DNA from: Paramacrobiotus metropolitanus
Lineage: Eukaryota > Tardigrada > Eutardigrada > Parachela > Macrobiotidae
NCBI RefSeq assembly: GCF_019649055.1
Contig: NW_026570347.1
Location: 124,001-188,000 of the forward strand
Direction of reading: 5' to 3'
Length of the DNA stretch: 64,000 nucleotides
Shown one piece after another: positions 47,795 through 60,023 of the stretch. Numbering within the stretch: the stretch's first letter is position 1; every line of letters begins with the position of its first letter. The notes under the pieces were generated by a model. The model was not told where the DNA came from, did not search any database, and was given only the letters and a program-made list of their open reading frames with translations. Position numbers and translations under genes: made by a program.

Positions 47795-50734
47795 TTACAT
47801 CAGAATGCAATTTTTCTGCAAGGACAAGCAAATTTAACTACCATACCCATATATGCCCTATTGCGAATGGCTTCGTAATTTCGGCTATCGGCAAGCCGAG
47901 AATAATACCTCCGCTCCGTCAGCATCTCCCGCTTCCACGGCGCGTGTCGAAATTCGAGCCCGTTTGCGTACGCCGGAACCATCCACAACGGAAGTTTCAT
48001 GGGAAGCTCGTACCATCTCGCGTCGTGCCACCTCTTCCCCATTGTTGTTGGCTAAAGCAACAAAAGTGCTCTGACCCACCAGCCAACGGCCTTCCATTAC
48101 TACGTCCGACGGCGGATCATGCGTAACGTTCGTATTAGCTGACCAAATCTGAAAAACACATTTTCTGCATACATTCCGAAGAGCATAATTAAGTATTCTA
48201 ATATTTTATGACACCAATTACACATACTATTTCGAAGTACACATCACACCAGGTAACATTATCCGCTGTTTGTAGAACAAAATGCATAAGTACCTATTTT
48301 CAAAACTAAACTGATCGCAAACAACAAAATTAGCTTACGGTCATTGTGGAATGTCCCTTCAGAGTCGTATGCCCATGGATTTTATAGATCGTTTCATTAT
48401 CGGCCTCATTGTCCGAGCGCATATGCAACGTCCATCCACCAATAACGATATCCTACAAGAATCAACAGCAAATCGCGATACGTCCAGCTGACTTAAAAAC
48501 ATGGACTCACCTCTCCAGATTTATTTTCCAGCCGTACAAATTGGCCATCGGCATCGATTTCCACAATGTGAATGTCACCAGTAGCCGTGGCTTCATTTCG
48601 GTAATGGGTACGAGTTATCTGATCAGTAGCGCGTTTTCGGCCTCGGCGAGCGCTACCTTCTGGTGTCGAGGGGAATGGAGGTGAAGTAAGCTTCAATCTA
48701 AGAGTTCAGAAATCAGCCCATTTAGTGCCAAGAGATACGCAAAAGAAAGTTTTGTTCAGTATGTACGAATGCAAAAATTTTTAAAACTTGAAAATAAAAA
48801 CATAAAATCTACAAACGAAATGCTAATGCGAGATTTACCGGTCTTCTTCAGCCTTCAACATTGCATGGTAGGCCGCCAACTCGGCATCCAGTCTGATTTT
48901 ATCCCCATACATTTCCTGGTACTTTTCCATGAGCACGGATAAATCAGAATGGCTGCGCTGCAATTCTACTTGTCGATCAGCCAGCAGATCTTGCAGTCTC
49001 TGGATATCAACATCCTTGGAACGCAAATCGTTTTCCAAACGGCTAATGAGATTACGATACTCTTGGTTCTGTTTATCGCCTTTGGACTGCACTTCCTTCA
49101 AGCGAGACTGAATCGTCCTTGTTTCTTCCTGCAAGTGACGATAATCTGCGCTGTTGCGGTCCACCATCGTACGATAGTCTTCCAGCTGCTGAATATAAGT
49201 ACGCTCGAGTTCATCTTGCGCCTCTCGAGCGACCATTTCCATATCCTCGCGCAATACATCCAACTGCTCAGCGACTTTAGATTTATAGTCATCTCGCAAA
49301 CGCGTTTCCACTTCCGTTACTTCCACCACGCGTTGGCTTCTGAGTGTGGACATTTGCTGCAAACGAAAACTTTAATACAACATCCATAAAATCACCAAAA
49401 ATTACAAGAGCGCATTATAACACATAAAAAAATTCATTAAATGCACAAAAATTACGTAGTAACACGTAATTGTAACCCTTAACTTTGTTACAGCTATGAA
49501 ACAGTTCAACTGCGCATAAATCACAAATAAGTGCGCAGTTGCGCATAAATCACAATCTTGCAGTTGCTACTAACCTCTTCATGCAACGTCTTCTGGAATC
49601 GGAGATCTTCCTGTGCCGATAGAAGTCGGTTTTGGGCGTCAACTCGTTTAACGGTTTCATCCGCCAGTTCTTTCTTCAGTTGATCAATCTGTGATTGGAG
49701 GTCTTTAATCTTGCCTTGTGCGGTCTGGAAAGAAACTAATAACAATAATATTTTTCGTTACAAGTATAAGTATTTTATTGTGTCATATTTACTGCATTTC
49801 GCCCGTACTGTCTAAAAAAGAAGTTATCAAATACAGTACTCTAAATTAAAACTGGCGTTTTTTTAACGAGGCTCAATATTATGCCAACAAAATAGTGTAA
49901 ACAAATGACCAGTGATGTGAACAGTGTTTCACAGCATAGCTCACGTACGTTGATCTGTTCTTCGTGATCCTTCATCCTTTCCTTCAAATCGGATAACTGA
50001 GCGCGAACATCCTTCAAAAGAGCCTCAGCTTCCTTCAGTTTTTTAGCCAAAGCCTTTTTCTCATTCTCGAGAGCGGAATTTCTATCGCAAATTTAAAACC
50101 GATTAATTTTAATATTTCAATGGTACTTTGTGAAAAACTAAGAATAAAAGACGCACCTGTTAGCGTAATCATTATTCTGAACCCGCAGTTCATCGCGTTC
50201 CGTTGTGGCTTCGGCGAGATCTCGGCTGACCGTGTCCAAGGCATGTCGCAAATTATTGATTTCTTTACCATACTGATCGCCCAACTTTTTGGCTTCGTGA
50301 GCTTCCGATGAATTGATGGTTTCCACGCGTTTCTAAAAATACCATATTTCTTTAATGCTGGAGTCATAATTCAGAAGTTCGAGTACACAGAATTCGAGTA
50401 AAGCTGGTGATCTTACTCGTAAATGCACAATTTCATCATCTTGTTGGCGGATAGTGTCGATGTAAGTGGCAAGCCGGTTGTTCAGCACTTTAAATTCATC
50501 TTTTTCTTGCTGCCGCGACAATGGCGAACCCGCCAGTCCAGAAGAGGTTGAAGAGTTGTTCAGATCCGGTGTGGATGCATTGGCAACAGGTGAGCGGCGC
50601 GTGCGTGTTTCCAGCTCCTGTCGTTCGTAAACCGTCTGGCTGGTCGTCGTTTCGGAGCGCGTCGAGGAGGAAGACGGGGTGTTCTTAGGCAGGCTCGAAC
50701 CTTTCTCCTTTTTCCGTGTCTGCATTTGCGACAT
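47795..50734 (-). CDS. Nuclear lamin
   Basis: Nine exons in phase: 50417-50734, 50157-50332, 49949-50081, 49575-49724, 48839-49356, 48511-48697, 48339-48452, 47909-48148, 47795-47815; 618 residues. Ser/Thr-rich head with SPLSRQQEKDEFKVLNNRLA at the rod start, a long alpha-helical rod (coil segments to residue about 426), and the rod end LDAELAAYHAMLKAEEDRLK. The tail has a nuclear localisation signal (ARRGRKRA), an Ig-like lamin tail domain (FVRLENKSGEDIVIGGWTL, then DVVMEGRWLVGQSTF) and a last exon of only 21 nt coding KNCILM and stop. CILM is a CaaX box ending in Met, predicted to be farnesylated. These mark a nuclear lamin rather than a cytoplasmic intermediate filament. It should form the lamina under the inner nuclear membrane. 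Confidence 0.95.
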
Positions 50735-52630
50735 GGCTCCGCTGCAACCACAGGTATTCGAATCGGTGCTTTTATCATTTATGACGGAGAATTCAAGCAC
50801 ACCAGAAAAAGTCAAAGAACGAATAATTAAAAAATTGAAAACCAAGTGGCTTTAAATGATGAATTTTAGTTTTCTCTATCGCTAGCTTATAGTAGGAATC
50901 AGGAAATAAGTAGCCCGTTGTATTGTTTACAAATAACTTAATATTAAACTTTAAACACTTACAATGCGATCATCCGCACATAAAAATTATTTTACGCGCG
51001 CGAACATTTGATTTGAAAAGCAAATGGCGGCGTCGCGACAGAAAGAACCCTTTGTCCAGAACATAAACCTTCAGTTTTAGAACTCGATCCCGATCCCATG
51101 GTACTCCGTGAATCAGCCGTTTTATATTCTATCCAATTTTCTTACAAATCATAGCAGACTTACATCGGAAGAGTACACGTTCAAACTTCAAAAACAAGCT
51201 GGTAAGATCGGAAGGCGCTTTCACGTCATGGAACCATAAAACAACAGATGTAGAGATTACGGTTCGTGCCAGGCGAAGAAGTTGCAAGACGTAAACTTGC
51301 GTTAACGTCTGGTTAAGAACTTAAGATGATTAAAAGGCTTTCAGCTGAACTTCAACGGCAGATATGCATAACGAAGCCGCAGTGCAGTTTTTATAAGGTT
51401 CACACCAGCCAAAAGGCATCCAAATTAAAAGATTGTTTTCACTTTTCTTGCCTTTTAAAGTTTTAATAGTTTTCACTTTCCACAATCTTGTCTATTAACA
51501 ACTGTACTGTACGCCGTGTACGGCAGTGACGGCACTTTGATGAATAATTTTAGAAAATGACAGCCGCAAACTGCAGACTTAATTCATGGTTCACGAACAA
51601 TTCGATGTTCATCATAAATGGTAGTTGGGTGGCTCATGGACTATGGAGCATGCCGCCATGCCATGATTGCTTAACGTAACACAACGAAGTGCAGCCAATT
51701 AGGGGCTGTAAAGTACTCTATCTGTATGTAAGGATTGCCTTATTTTGATAATTTTGTTGAAATATTTTTGGTTTTGACCGCTGACGCGCAGTACTACTTA
51801 TTTTTTTATCAAAAATTTAAATTTGTAAAGAAAACAATCACACAATCGTGTTTAAAATTCCAACAAGGTTGAAGGCGAAGCAATAATGAACATAATACAG
51901 TATACGAGTAAATATGTGTCAAATACTGATATAATATAATATATTGTAATAATTATCACCCTAACCATATTAACTGCACCAAAGTTACCGGTAACTTAAA
52001 TTTTCATGGTGAAGTTTATAAGGACGTGGACGCCGCTGGACACTGGACAGTGGATACAAATTTAAGTACTGTAAGCTGTACGACTACGTACAGTAATTGT
52101 AGTACGTACTTAAACTCAAAGCTTCGAACGTACGTAGCACTTTAATACCATTTGTACAAGTGCAGTACTTACTACGTGTTGGATTTCGAAATATAGAATG
52201 ATAGGATTATTATTTATTATCAATACTTTATATTTATTTTACTGTTCGTACACTGTAGTGCGTCAAGTACGTATTGTAGTCTTAGTGTAGAACATTAACA
52301 AGTAAGTACGTACTGTATTGTATACCAGTACAAAGATCTCCCGCACCGTGTTTCTTGCTGTTAGCGCCTTTAGTTCTACCGTTCTACGGTAAGTTTCGAT
52401 GACTGACTGGTGAGACGAGGAGTTATCTTCCTTTCATTTGTCTTGTCGAGAAAGGCTTGAATCGGGTGTGTTCCTGCTCTTGCAGACCTGCAGTTATTAT
52501 CTGGAGATGCTTTGACCTGTCGGTGGTATTTTAATTTTTTTGCAGTTGCATAAAAATACATAGCGTGATATAGTCTGATAGACGTGCTTCTCACTAATTC
52601 TTAAATTTGTTTGGCTGAACTTCCACCAAA
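50735..52630. other. Divergent spacer with a GTAC-rich patch
   Basis: Head-to-head region between lamin and the secreted Thr/Pro-rich protein gene; lamin 5' leader exons may lie near 50750-51010. From about 52070 to 52335 the tetramer GTAC is strongly over-represented. No coding exon seen. Confidence 0.45.
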
Positions 52631-53275
52631 ATGTCGCCGTCAATGCGTGTGGTAGCAGTGACCTTTTTGATTTTGCCTCTGATGCCGTTCATCCTTTGTC
52701 AAGACACTGGGCCTTCGGAAGCTGCTGAAACAACAAGCGCATCCACTACCCAGCCAAGCGTGACCATGATCACTTCCCCAGTAGCAGTCATAGAACCATT
52801 GCCAACCACGCTTCCGCCATTCACCACAGTATCTCCGGCAGGATTCCCGTCGCAGCCCCAATTCCCCGATCCGGACAATACACTGATGGGAGGCACTTAC
52901 ACTCCAACGTGCCATATCGTCTGCGAGTATGTGGAACCCGCCGCCACTACCGGAAACCAGCAGATCACCGAGGCCATCAGAACCGTTAACCGATTCCGAA
53001 ATCAGTTCGGCAACCGATTCAATAGCCCTTACGGATTCTACGGAAATTTCCACAGACGCTTCCCGTACTCAGGTGGACCTTTTCCTTACCAGGGATTTCC
53101 ATTGTTCGACGAAGACACGGTCGATGACCCAGCTGAAGTCGACGATATGCCTGTATTCGTCAAGACAGCTGTCAAACAAGGAAGTCGCCGACCTCAATCG
53201 ACTTTAGCTACCACCAAATACACAACCCTGGGAACAACCGAGAAATTTTATAAGTGTAAGAAGGTCTGTTCGTAA
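52631..53275 (+). CDS. Secreted Thr/Pro-rich protein, unknown
   Basis: A single open exon of 214 residues from ATG to TAA, unusual here because nearly all other genes are split. Residues 1-23 (MSPSMRVVAVTFLILPLMPF...) are a signal peptide. Then follow a Thr/Ser/Pro-rich stretch to about residue 85, a CxxxC pair (TPTCHIVCEY), an Asn/Phe/Arg/Gly-rich middle (RFRNQFGNRFNSPYGFYGNF), an acidic patch (FDEDTVDDPAEVDD) and a second CxxxC pair at the very end (YKCKKVCS). The two matching cysteine pairs suggest a folded or cross-linked extracellular or cuticular protein. No family recognised. Confidence 0.8.
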   Translation: MSPSMRVVAVTFLILPLMPFILCQDTGPSEAAETTSASTTQPSVTMITSPVAVIEPLPTTLPPFTTVSPAGFPSQPQFPDPDNTLMGGTYTPTCHIVCEYVEPAATTGNQQITEAIRTVNRFRNQFGNRFNSPYGFYGNFHRRFPYSGGPFPYQGFPLFDEDTVDDPAEVDDMPVFVKTAVKQGSRRPQSTLATTKYTTLGTTEKFYKCKKVCS

Positions 53276-54053
53276 AACCAGTGTCCTTTGTTTTCCTTGT
53301 ATTCGCGGGGCAATAATTTGTGCAGTATTTGGATGACCCCAAACTTTGATTTTTTAGCCTTTTTATTTTCTTAGTAGTAAGCATTTTCCAGTCGGATTTA
53401 TGCCTTTGCATCCGACTGATGTTTTCAGTGATCTTATGGGTTTTTACGATGTGTACCGTACCGATGTTGTGAATCTCATACAGGTGTACGAAGAAAATAT
53501 ACAAAATTAACAATATTATGATCACATCAGTCCCAGCAGTTAGAAATCTGAAGAAAATGTATGGTCGAATAAAAGCGACGCCTGATAATTCGTCAACTGA
53601 CCGTAGTGTACAAGTACAAGCACTAGTTCTCTTCCAAACTTCAACATTCGCAGAGGTGTGTTTGATCACCCTTGGAAACATTGATGTTTTACGAAGGCAG
53701 AAATTTGTACACAGTTTTTATATAAACACTGCTCTTAAGTCGGCAACTTTCTACACCAACTTGTACTACAAGTACTCTGAAGTAAAAAGCACACGAAAGC
53801 CTCAAAAGGTCAATATCAATATTACCACAATTCGCACCCATATGCGGCGTGACTACAACAGAAAATAATTTAAACCTAAGAAACCATAAAAACTTACAAC
53901 TCAAATTTAAAATATCACTGCCATGAGTGCCATCCGCTAAACACCCATTATAGCTGCTGCGCATAAAGCTGCTCCTTTGTTCATAAATTCATGCATGGAA
54001 AGCTGCCATAAATTCATCCATAACGGGATTAAATAATTATTTCTTTAAAAATA
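53276..54053. other. Tail-to-tail spacer
   Basis: Between the secreted protein gene and SOAT copy 2. A 116-codon plus-strand frame at 53518-53868 has no signal, family or splice support and is treated as chance. Confidence 0.45.
53568..53573 (+). terminator. Possible poly(A) signal of the secreted Thr/Pro-rich protein gene
   Basis: AATAAA about 290 bp after the stop codon; nothing closer was found. Confidence 0.3.
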
Positions 54054-57000
54054 TCACGAACGGGAAAGCGTAGAATTGATAACCGGTTGAATAACGTAGC
54101 AATTCCAAGATCGCGGAATGATATAATCCAGGAAGCCATCAGTGGTCGGGGGACAGTTATACCTGGCATAGTATTCACAGCTGTACAAGCACAAAAAGAT
54201 TCCCTGTCCAACGAACAGTCCGAACCATAACAGAACATTCCACGGTCGAGACTGTCGTCCATACGATGCAAAAAACATCCACACTACAACCACAACCATA
54301 GTTTTCAGGATGCAAACAAAGTCGATAATTAAGTACACATACCACCAAATCCACCGAACATGACGAACATCACCGGGTAAAATATCCTTAACAAACAGCA
54401 GATAATATACTCATGAACCAAGGCAGAGAGCACAAAGGTGACAAACAAGGCCAGGTTTCGGTAAGCCGGACCGCCTAGCTACAAAACATTTCTTCGTATT
54501 ATTTTTCTAAAACCACAACAGTGAGTTATAATGTCGAAACTGCAACTTATACGTATATTGAACTATATTCGCATAACTTTTTCTCGTAGAACGAAAATTC
54601 TGAATTGCACCAGTGTTCAGACTTCATCGAACCAAAATTACAGTAGTGCCGCAGTTTCAGTTTTGCAAACCACTAAAGTTTCTGACTACGTCAAACAAAT
54701 TATGAGATTCCTACCCTGTATATGTCCGAATAAACATACGTATACAGCCAATCGTGAACTACACCATTCCAAGTACGATAATAGCTGGCAAAAGAGGTGC
54801 AATTCCACCAGTCTATAAAGTAATAAAAATGCAATAACGGTACAGCAAGTACTGCAAATACAGGATGGCGTCTGAGGATGGCCCGCCACTTGCACTTACC
54901 CTTGTAAAACAGGCGGTCCTAAACGATCAAAACATAAAATCTATTACAATCACCGTATTCGAACTGCCGAAAAAGGCATCAAAGGTTGCAAAGTAAATTC
55001 AAGTCGTTAATAGTTACTCGTTAGTGACTGCTGATTAATAAACTCACCGCAAATCGCAGCATTTCAGCCCATGCATTCATCCATGCATGTAGGAATCCAT
55101 AAAACACAACCAACAAATTCAAACTTCCCGGGAGAATGCAGTCAAAAATCGACCGCATAAAGGTTTTGAAATTAACATGTTCCTAAAGGGGTAAGAAGGG
55201 GGAGTTATCACAGCATGCATGGAACCACAATCTGAGAGATTTTACGTTAGACAGATAATCATCCTATTACAAAATGCAGATTAAACAACCTGCTGTAATG
55301 AAAATGAGCAAACTTACGTGATTAAAATTCCGGAACACCGGCACACAAAATCTAACAAACACGTAATAACAATATGCTATTCCCCCGATAACATGGGCAA
55401 AGTTCAAAAAAACAAAGTTCCACCGAATTTCTTTGGTTCTGCAAAACAGAATTGCTCATAAAATAAAAACGTATTGATTGTCGCTAGTCTTTACCGTGGA
55501 TAATTATCCCTGTATACCAAAGTCGGAACAAACTGGAAATACACATAGTTGCCCAAATTTGGATAAGGATCCACATCCTTCTGCACTGTGGCCTTGGTGA
55601 TATCTGGGATCTTTTCCCTCACAAATGCATGGGATTTCATCATAAATCGAACCTGAAGAAGAAGAATACCGTATACACGTTATGTAAGAAAATAAATCGC
55701 CAAGTCACTCGTACATAGCGTATTATTATTCGTATTACTGTAGTGAAGAAATTTAGTAGCGCGCTTAAAACAATTTACAAGTATTTATGTTTGGCATTAT
55801 CTATCGAGCATTATTAATTACAGAATTACGTATGAATGCAATGTTTTCAAGGCGTTTTAAACAAGTGAAGCAGTCATCTTCTTAACGCTTACTTGTTCGG
55901 CAACAACGATGCTAGCGGAAGCAGGTGGCAGTTCCCAGTGGTTCACTACATACAGCGGAATCGCCGCGAATACCAGCTGGTAGCAAACATAACACGCCAA
56001 AAATACATAATCCACTATATCTAAAATGAGACACAACGATTCATCTGGTTGATTTAATGAAGTATAATGTTCTGTGCATCGTACTTCGGTTAGGTGAAGA
56101 CCCACGGTAAGTTGCCCAACAGCACAAGGCAAGATAAACCCCAAGCAAAGCAACTCCCTGCATGGTACACCAAGTGGTCACTACGTAAGGGAATTTCCCA
56201 AAGGCCCACACCCAGATATGCAAATCTACTCCGATCCTACAACAAAGAGAGACGATTCTATAACAAATTCTACAACGTTGCCATCTCTTACGGTACTTTT
56301 ATGCAGAATGCAATACAGGATCAAAATATGTTAAACCCAAAAATGCGTAAAAACTTACGTGCCGTAATCAAAAATGTCATTCATAATCGTATGAATTCCA
56401 AATATTATCAGAACAGCAATGAAAACATATTGTATGGTCTGGATGTGGGGAATTTCGAACAAATCTCTGCAAGAAAAAATAAGAATGAAAATCAGCTACT
56501 CCTTCTACTTACTATCCACTATCCAGATATTTTCCTGTGCGAGGCTCACGTAAGCATAGAATTTCTGGGAACAAATTCTTTTCTAGTCAATTGACCCCGT
56601 TCTCCGTGTGTTTTCTTCCCAGACTGAATATTGCTAAAAGATGTGTTGTGTGGGAGAGGTTCCGTTTTTTTGGACGCTTCCAAAATGAAACTCTCAAACA
56701 CCTTAGCAAGCTCCTTGTCCATAGAATCCACATATCTGTTTCGTAAATCCTAAACGCCAGAATTAAAAAAATAATTCTTAAAAATCTCTCAAACGAAAAT
56801 TATACATGATTGTGAAATTATGCATCCAACACTTACTACAGCTTTAAGTTGCAACGTTTCAGCAAAAACATTCTTTACAATACGTTCATCCAACGATTTC
56901 CGCCGCTGATCTGCAAACAATTTTCCGTTCAAGAGGAATTGTCTGTACGATTTCGCTCTATGTAACCAATTAGCTAAGGGTACAAAACGCAAGAAACTTT

Positions 57001-58607
57001 GTGACAGCGGCATGTTCATTATATGCGGCAATTCCGAAAAATTATTTTCAGTAGAAGCACAATTTGGTCTTACAGTACAGTATTTCTTTCCAAACTGACC
57101 AGGTCAGATGAAGACAGAAACACTTTAGTGCGTCAATTATTTTAAGGTGAAAATGCATGATAAAATTAATCATAAACATCACTCCGCTTGCTGGCAAGAT
57201 ATCAATTAATTTTTCAACTGCAAATCGCATCCGGCGTGCTACGCCACCATAACAGTGTCAATTATAATTAACAGCCTCTAAGGCATCGGTAACTTTAAAA
57301 ATTGCACAATCAAATCATAACAATCGACATTAAAATTAGCTCGCGGCAGTTTTTGTCTCTTACTACCTTTAGTACAACACGTACAATGTATAAAGTGTAA
57401 AACTTTAATTTGTCATGCAAATACAGATAGGAAACCGTGTATACTGGCAAATTGAAGAAGTACTTCTATAATATTTTTCTTCTTCTATACTTCCATTCTA
57501 CATTCTTCTTCGGATTCTTCTCGTATCGGGGTCAATTGACTAGAAAGCCTCTAAACATGCCACGAGACTACAAACAAATAAAAAATTACGTACAATCGCA
57601 TTGTGAACTTTTCTGCCCGTACATCGTACAAAAACTAAGCCTTTGCTAAAATAAAATAATTTTCAAGCCGATTGGTGCCAGCCAGACCAGTATCGCTCAT
57701 TATCAGCTTATCAATTCATTCTGACGGCCACGACCACGAAACTAAATTCCAGGCTATAAATATTAGATAGGAAATTATGAAATACCTATCAGTTATCTCT
57801 AGTCTCACACCACAGCTTTAAGCGAGACGACAGGTTAAGGAATGTTTTACTTATTGTTAGATGTGGTGCATCAAGTGCATTCCGTACGAAATAGTAAGTA
57901 CTTTCAGTGCATTACGAAAGCACTTTCTAGTGAAAAATTTTTACTAGTAACAGTTTTACAAGAGTACCACTACGACTACTTTGGTAAAGTTTTTAAAAAA
58001 CCAAAAAATAGTACAGTCCAGTCCAAACAATAAAATATGGCAAATACGTCAAAAAGAAAAAATGCCTTTATAAGCTTAATCGAATTCGAAAAGCAGTATG
58101 AGGACGGAAGAGTTCAAAATGCGTTTTAGCTAACCTGGTAAGAGTGACAAAACACGTAAACCATCATCTATATCTAAGAAACAGAAAACCGTCTGCAGAT
58201 TTTGTATAACTATTTAACCTAGCAAATTATTGTATTAAATTACAGTAGAAAGCATCCAAAAGTGAAAATAATTAATTTCGTTGCAGTAAAGTGGGAAAAC
58301 TAATGATTTAAAAGTCAGGCGAGTAGCGTTCCTTTTGGCAACTTGCATTATCGAAAAATTCATAAATCAAAAGTGTTTAAAAATGCGCCCAACATGCTCA
58401 ATTTCGACTTTTTCTTTTTGTGCTATTTACGTTCAGTGTTTACGATTTACCTGTGTCAGATCCCATCAACAACTTTTCAAGCGGCTCTGTATTTGGATCT
58501 CCGGTGTCCGATCCCGATTCTGTACCACATTCCTGATTTACTGGAACTGTACGTGATGAGATCCCGCTGCCCAGGATGCGCCTCCGCAATTCGTCCACAT
58601 TTGCCAT
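54054..58607 (-). CDS. SOAT: Sterol O-acyltransferase, copy 2
   Basis: Thirteen exons in phase: 58451-58607, 56837-56910, 56550-56749, 56359-56466, 56085-56236, 55893-56020, 55495-55652, 55318-55438, 55048-55182, 54900-54918, 54715-54812, 54343-54478, 54054-54283; 571 residues. Exon 1 ([12 protein letters not shown]) is far upstream, past a 1.5-kb intron, and resembles copy 1's start. Key motifs: [30 protein letters not shown], catalytic His in SALVHEYII, and the C-terminal [12 protein letters not shown] and RSWNCYVI. Nine of the thirteen exons (4-12) have exactly the same length as in copy 1, including the 19-nt one, so this is a duplicated gene rather than a retrocopy. Sequence divergence is considerable, so the duplication is old. 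Substrate choice between the two copies cannot be told from sequence. Confidence 0.95.
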
Positions 58608-59045
58608 CGTATTTATATTCCCAATTTCCCATACGATTATCCAAATGTAAACAGTTTTCTCTGTTCAAGATCGATGTGCTCCCTCGTCCTTGTGTCTCCC
58701 ACTTCTGCACCCACAGAACCCCACAACTATAATGAAAGAACTAAAAGCTATGCTGTTAAAAAAAGTGCAATAACCATTCGTTCGCAAGTCGTCCTTCGTA
58801 CACTTACAGTACTGTTGGCAGCGTTCGGTATAATATTAATATTCAGAACTGCTGGTGCCGACTGAGATTTGGGTACAAGTTCCCATTTTGGCAAGAACAC
58901 TTAGATCTCACAGCGTTGTTCCGAACAACCGAAACTACAACACCCACAGCCACTCCTGCTTTTTTGCTTGATCATTTTCGGGTACAACTTATCGTTACGA
59001 CTTTTTAGTAATTTTGTACAGTATGATCAAACCGTACATTACTAT
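58608..59045. other. Upstream region of SOAT copy 2
   Basis: Putative promoter region between SOAT copy 2 and the transposon; no defined element or gene recognised. Confidence 0.4.
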
Positions 59046-59053
59046 GTTCGCAG
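59046..59053. repeat. Target-site duplication of outer hAT element (left)
   Basis: GTTCGCAG directly before the element end TAAGGAACGACC; the same eight bases follow the other end at 63841-63848. Confidence 0.85.
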
Positions 59054-59742
59054 TAAGGAACGACCGTCCACGGAAAATGGAATTCCACGGATGGAATCCA
59101 ATTTCCAAATCCGCGCTCCATGCGAGCGGCTCGGATTTGGAAAATGGAAAATAGGAAATCCGTGGAAATCCAATTTTTGCTTGGAATTCCAAATTCCCTG
59201 TATTTGGAATTCCAAACGCGTAGGAATGTCGAACAAAAAATTAAAAACTGAACATTTTTCAACGAGTAGCTACAAATTTATTATTTAAAAAATGGCCGTC
59301 TCTATTTTGACACTGCCCGGTAAAGAAAAAACGCGCCAGAGATATCGAAAAACGTCAGATCGGAACATGAGTACGCATGCATGACTCGTACAGTAACAGA
59401 GACAAGTTACCGGTGTCCTTTTAACCGCACTACATCAATGATATAGGAGTACTAGTATTTGTAGATGTTAGTATAGTTTTGTTTTGCTGTTTTAAAACTA
59501 AGGAGAAAACATACATGCATATCGAAATTTAATAACTTCATACGTGGTTTTAGCGCAGCAGCCAAAACTACCCTTTTCATGTATTTCTTTTTCGTGGAAT
59601 AAGTCAAGAAGTCGTCTTGATCTGTGTGACAGTCTGGCAGACGACAATACATGTACGTACTTTTCAAAAAGATTATTTCATTACATTGTCCCCTGAACAT
59701 AATAATGAAAATATCCAGTGTCCGCGTTCAGTAGCTACAGCT

Positions 59743-59899
59743 TAGGACAAAACGGTCGCATACCCAACATCCCCACATTCAGTACGAATGCAGCGCAGTG
59801 CACTGTACGACTGAGTTCAAAATATCCGTTTCGTACAAGTGCACTGCACCGCTTGCGTACAGAATGCTGGGTATGGGGCTATGCGACCATTTAGTCCTA
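59743..59899. mobile_element. MITE inside element X
   Basis: TAGGACAAAACGGTCGCATA at 59743-59762 is mirrored by TATGCGACCATTTAGTCCTA at 59880-59899 (three mismatches in 20), and the inverted similarity extends about 15 bp further inward. Length 157 bp, no coding. TA at both edges may be the target duplication, suggesting a Tc1/mariner-type source. Confidence 0.75.
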
Positions 59900-59900
59900 C

Positions 59901-59908
59901 ATTGTAAC
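59901..59908. repeat. Target-site duplication of inner hAT element (left)
   Basis: ATTGTAAC directly before TAAGGAGGAC; the same eight bases follow the other end at 63446-63453. Confidence 0.88.
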
Positions 59909-59987
59909 TAAGGAGGACATTTCCACGGGTTCGAGCCCGTGGAAAGGATTTGGAAAAGAAATTGCCACGGAATTCCAAGGATTCCGT

Positions 59988-60023
59988 GGATTTGCGGAAA
60001 TCCAAACGGATTTCCGCAAATCC
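59988..60023. repeat. Perfect 16-bp hairpin in the left end of element Y
   Basis: GGATTTGCGGAAATCC (59988-60003) pairs with GGATTTCCGCAAATCC (60008-60023) around the loop AAAC. A second hairpin, TCCACGGG with CCCGTGGA around a 6-nt loop, lies at 59922-59943. Confidence 0.85.

Noticed and set aside
53518-53868. 116-codon plus-strand frame
   Set aside because: No signal peptide, domain, splice context or family resemblance; sits in a 3' spacer.
59005-59262. Short minus-strand frames over the left transposon end
   Set aside because: They translate the GGAATTCCA-rich repeat and have no protein character.
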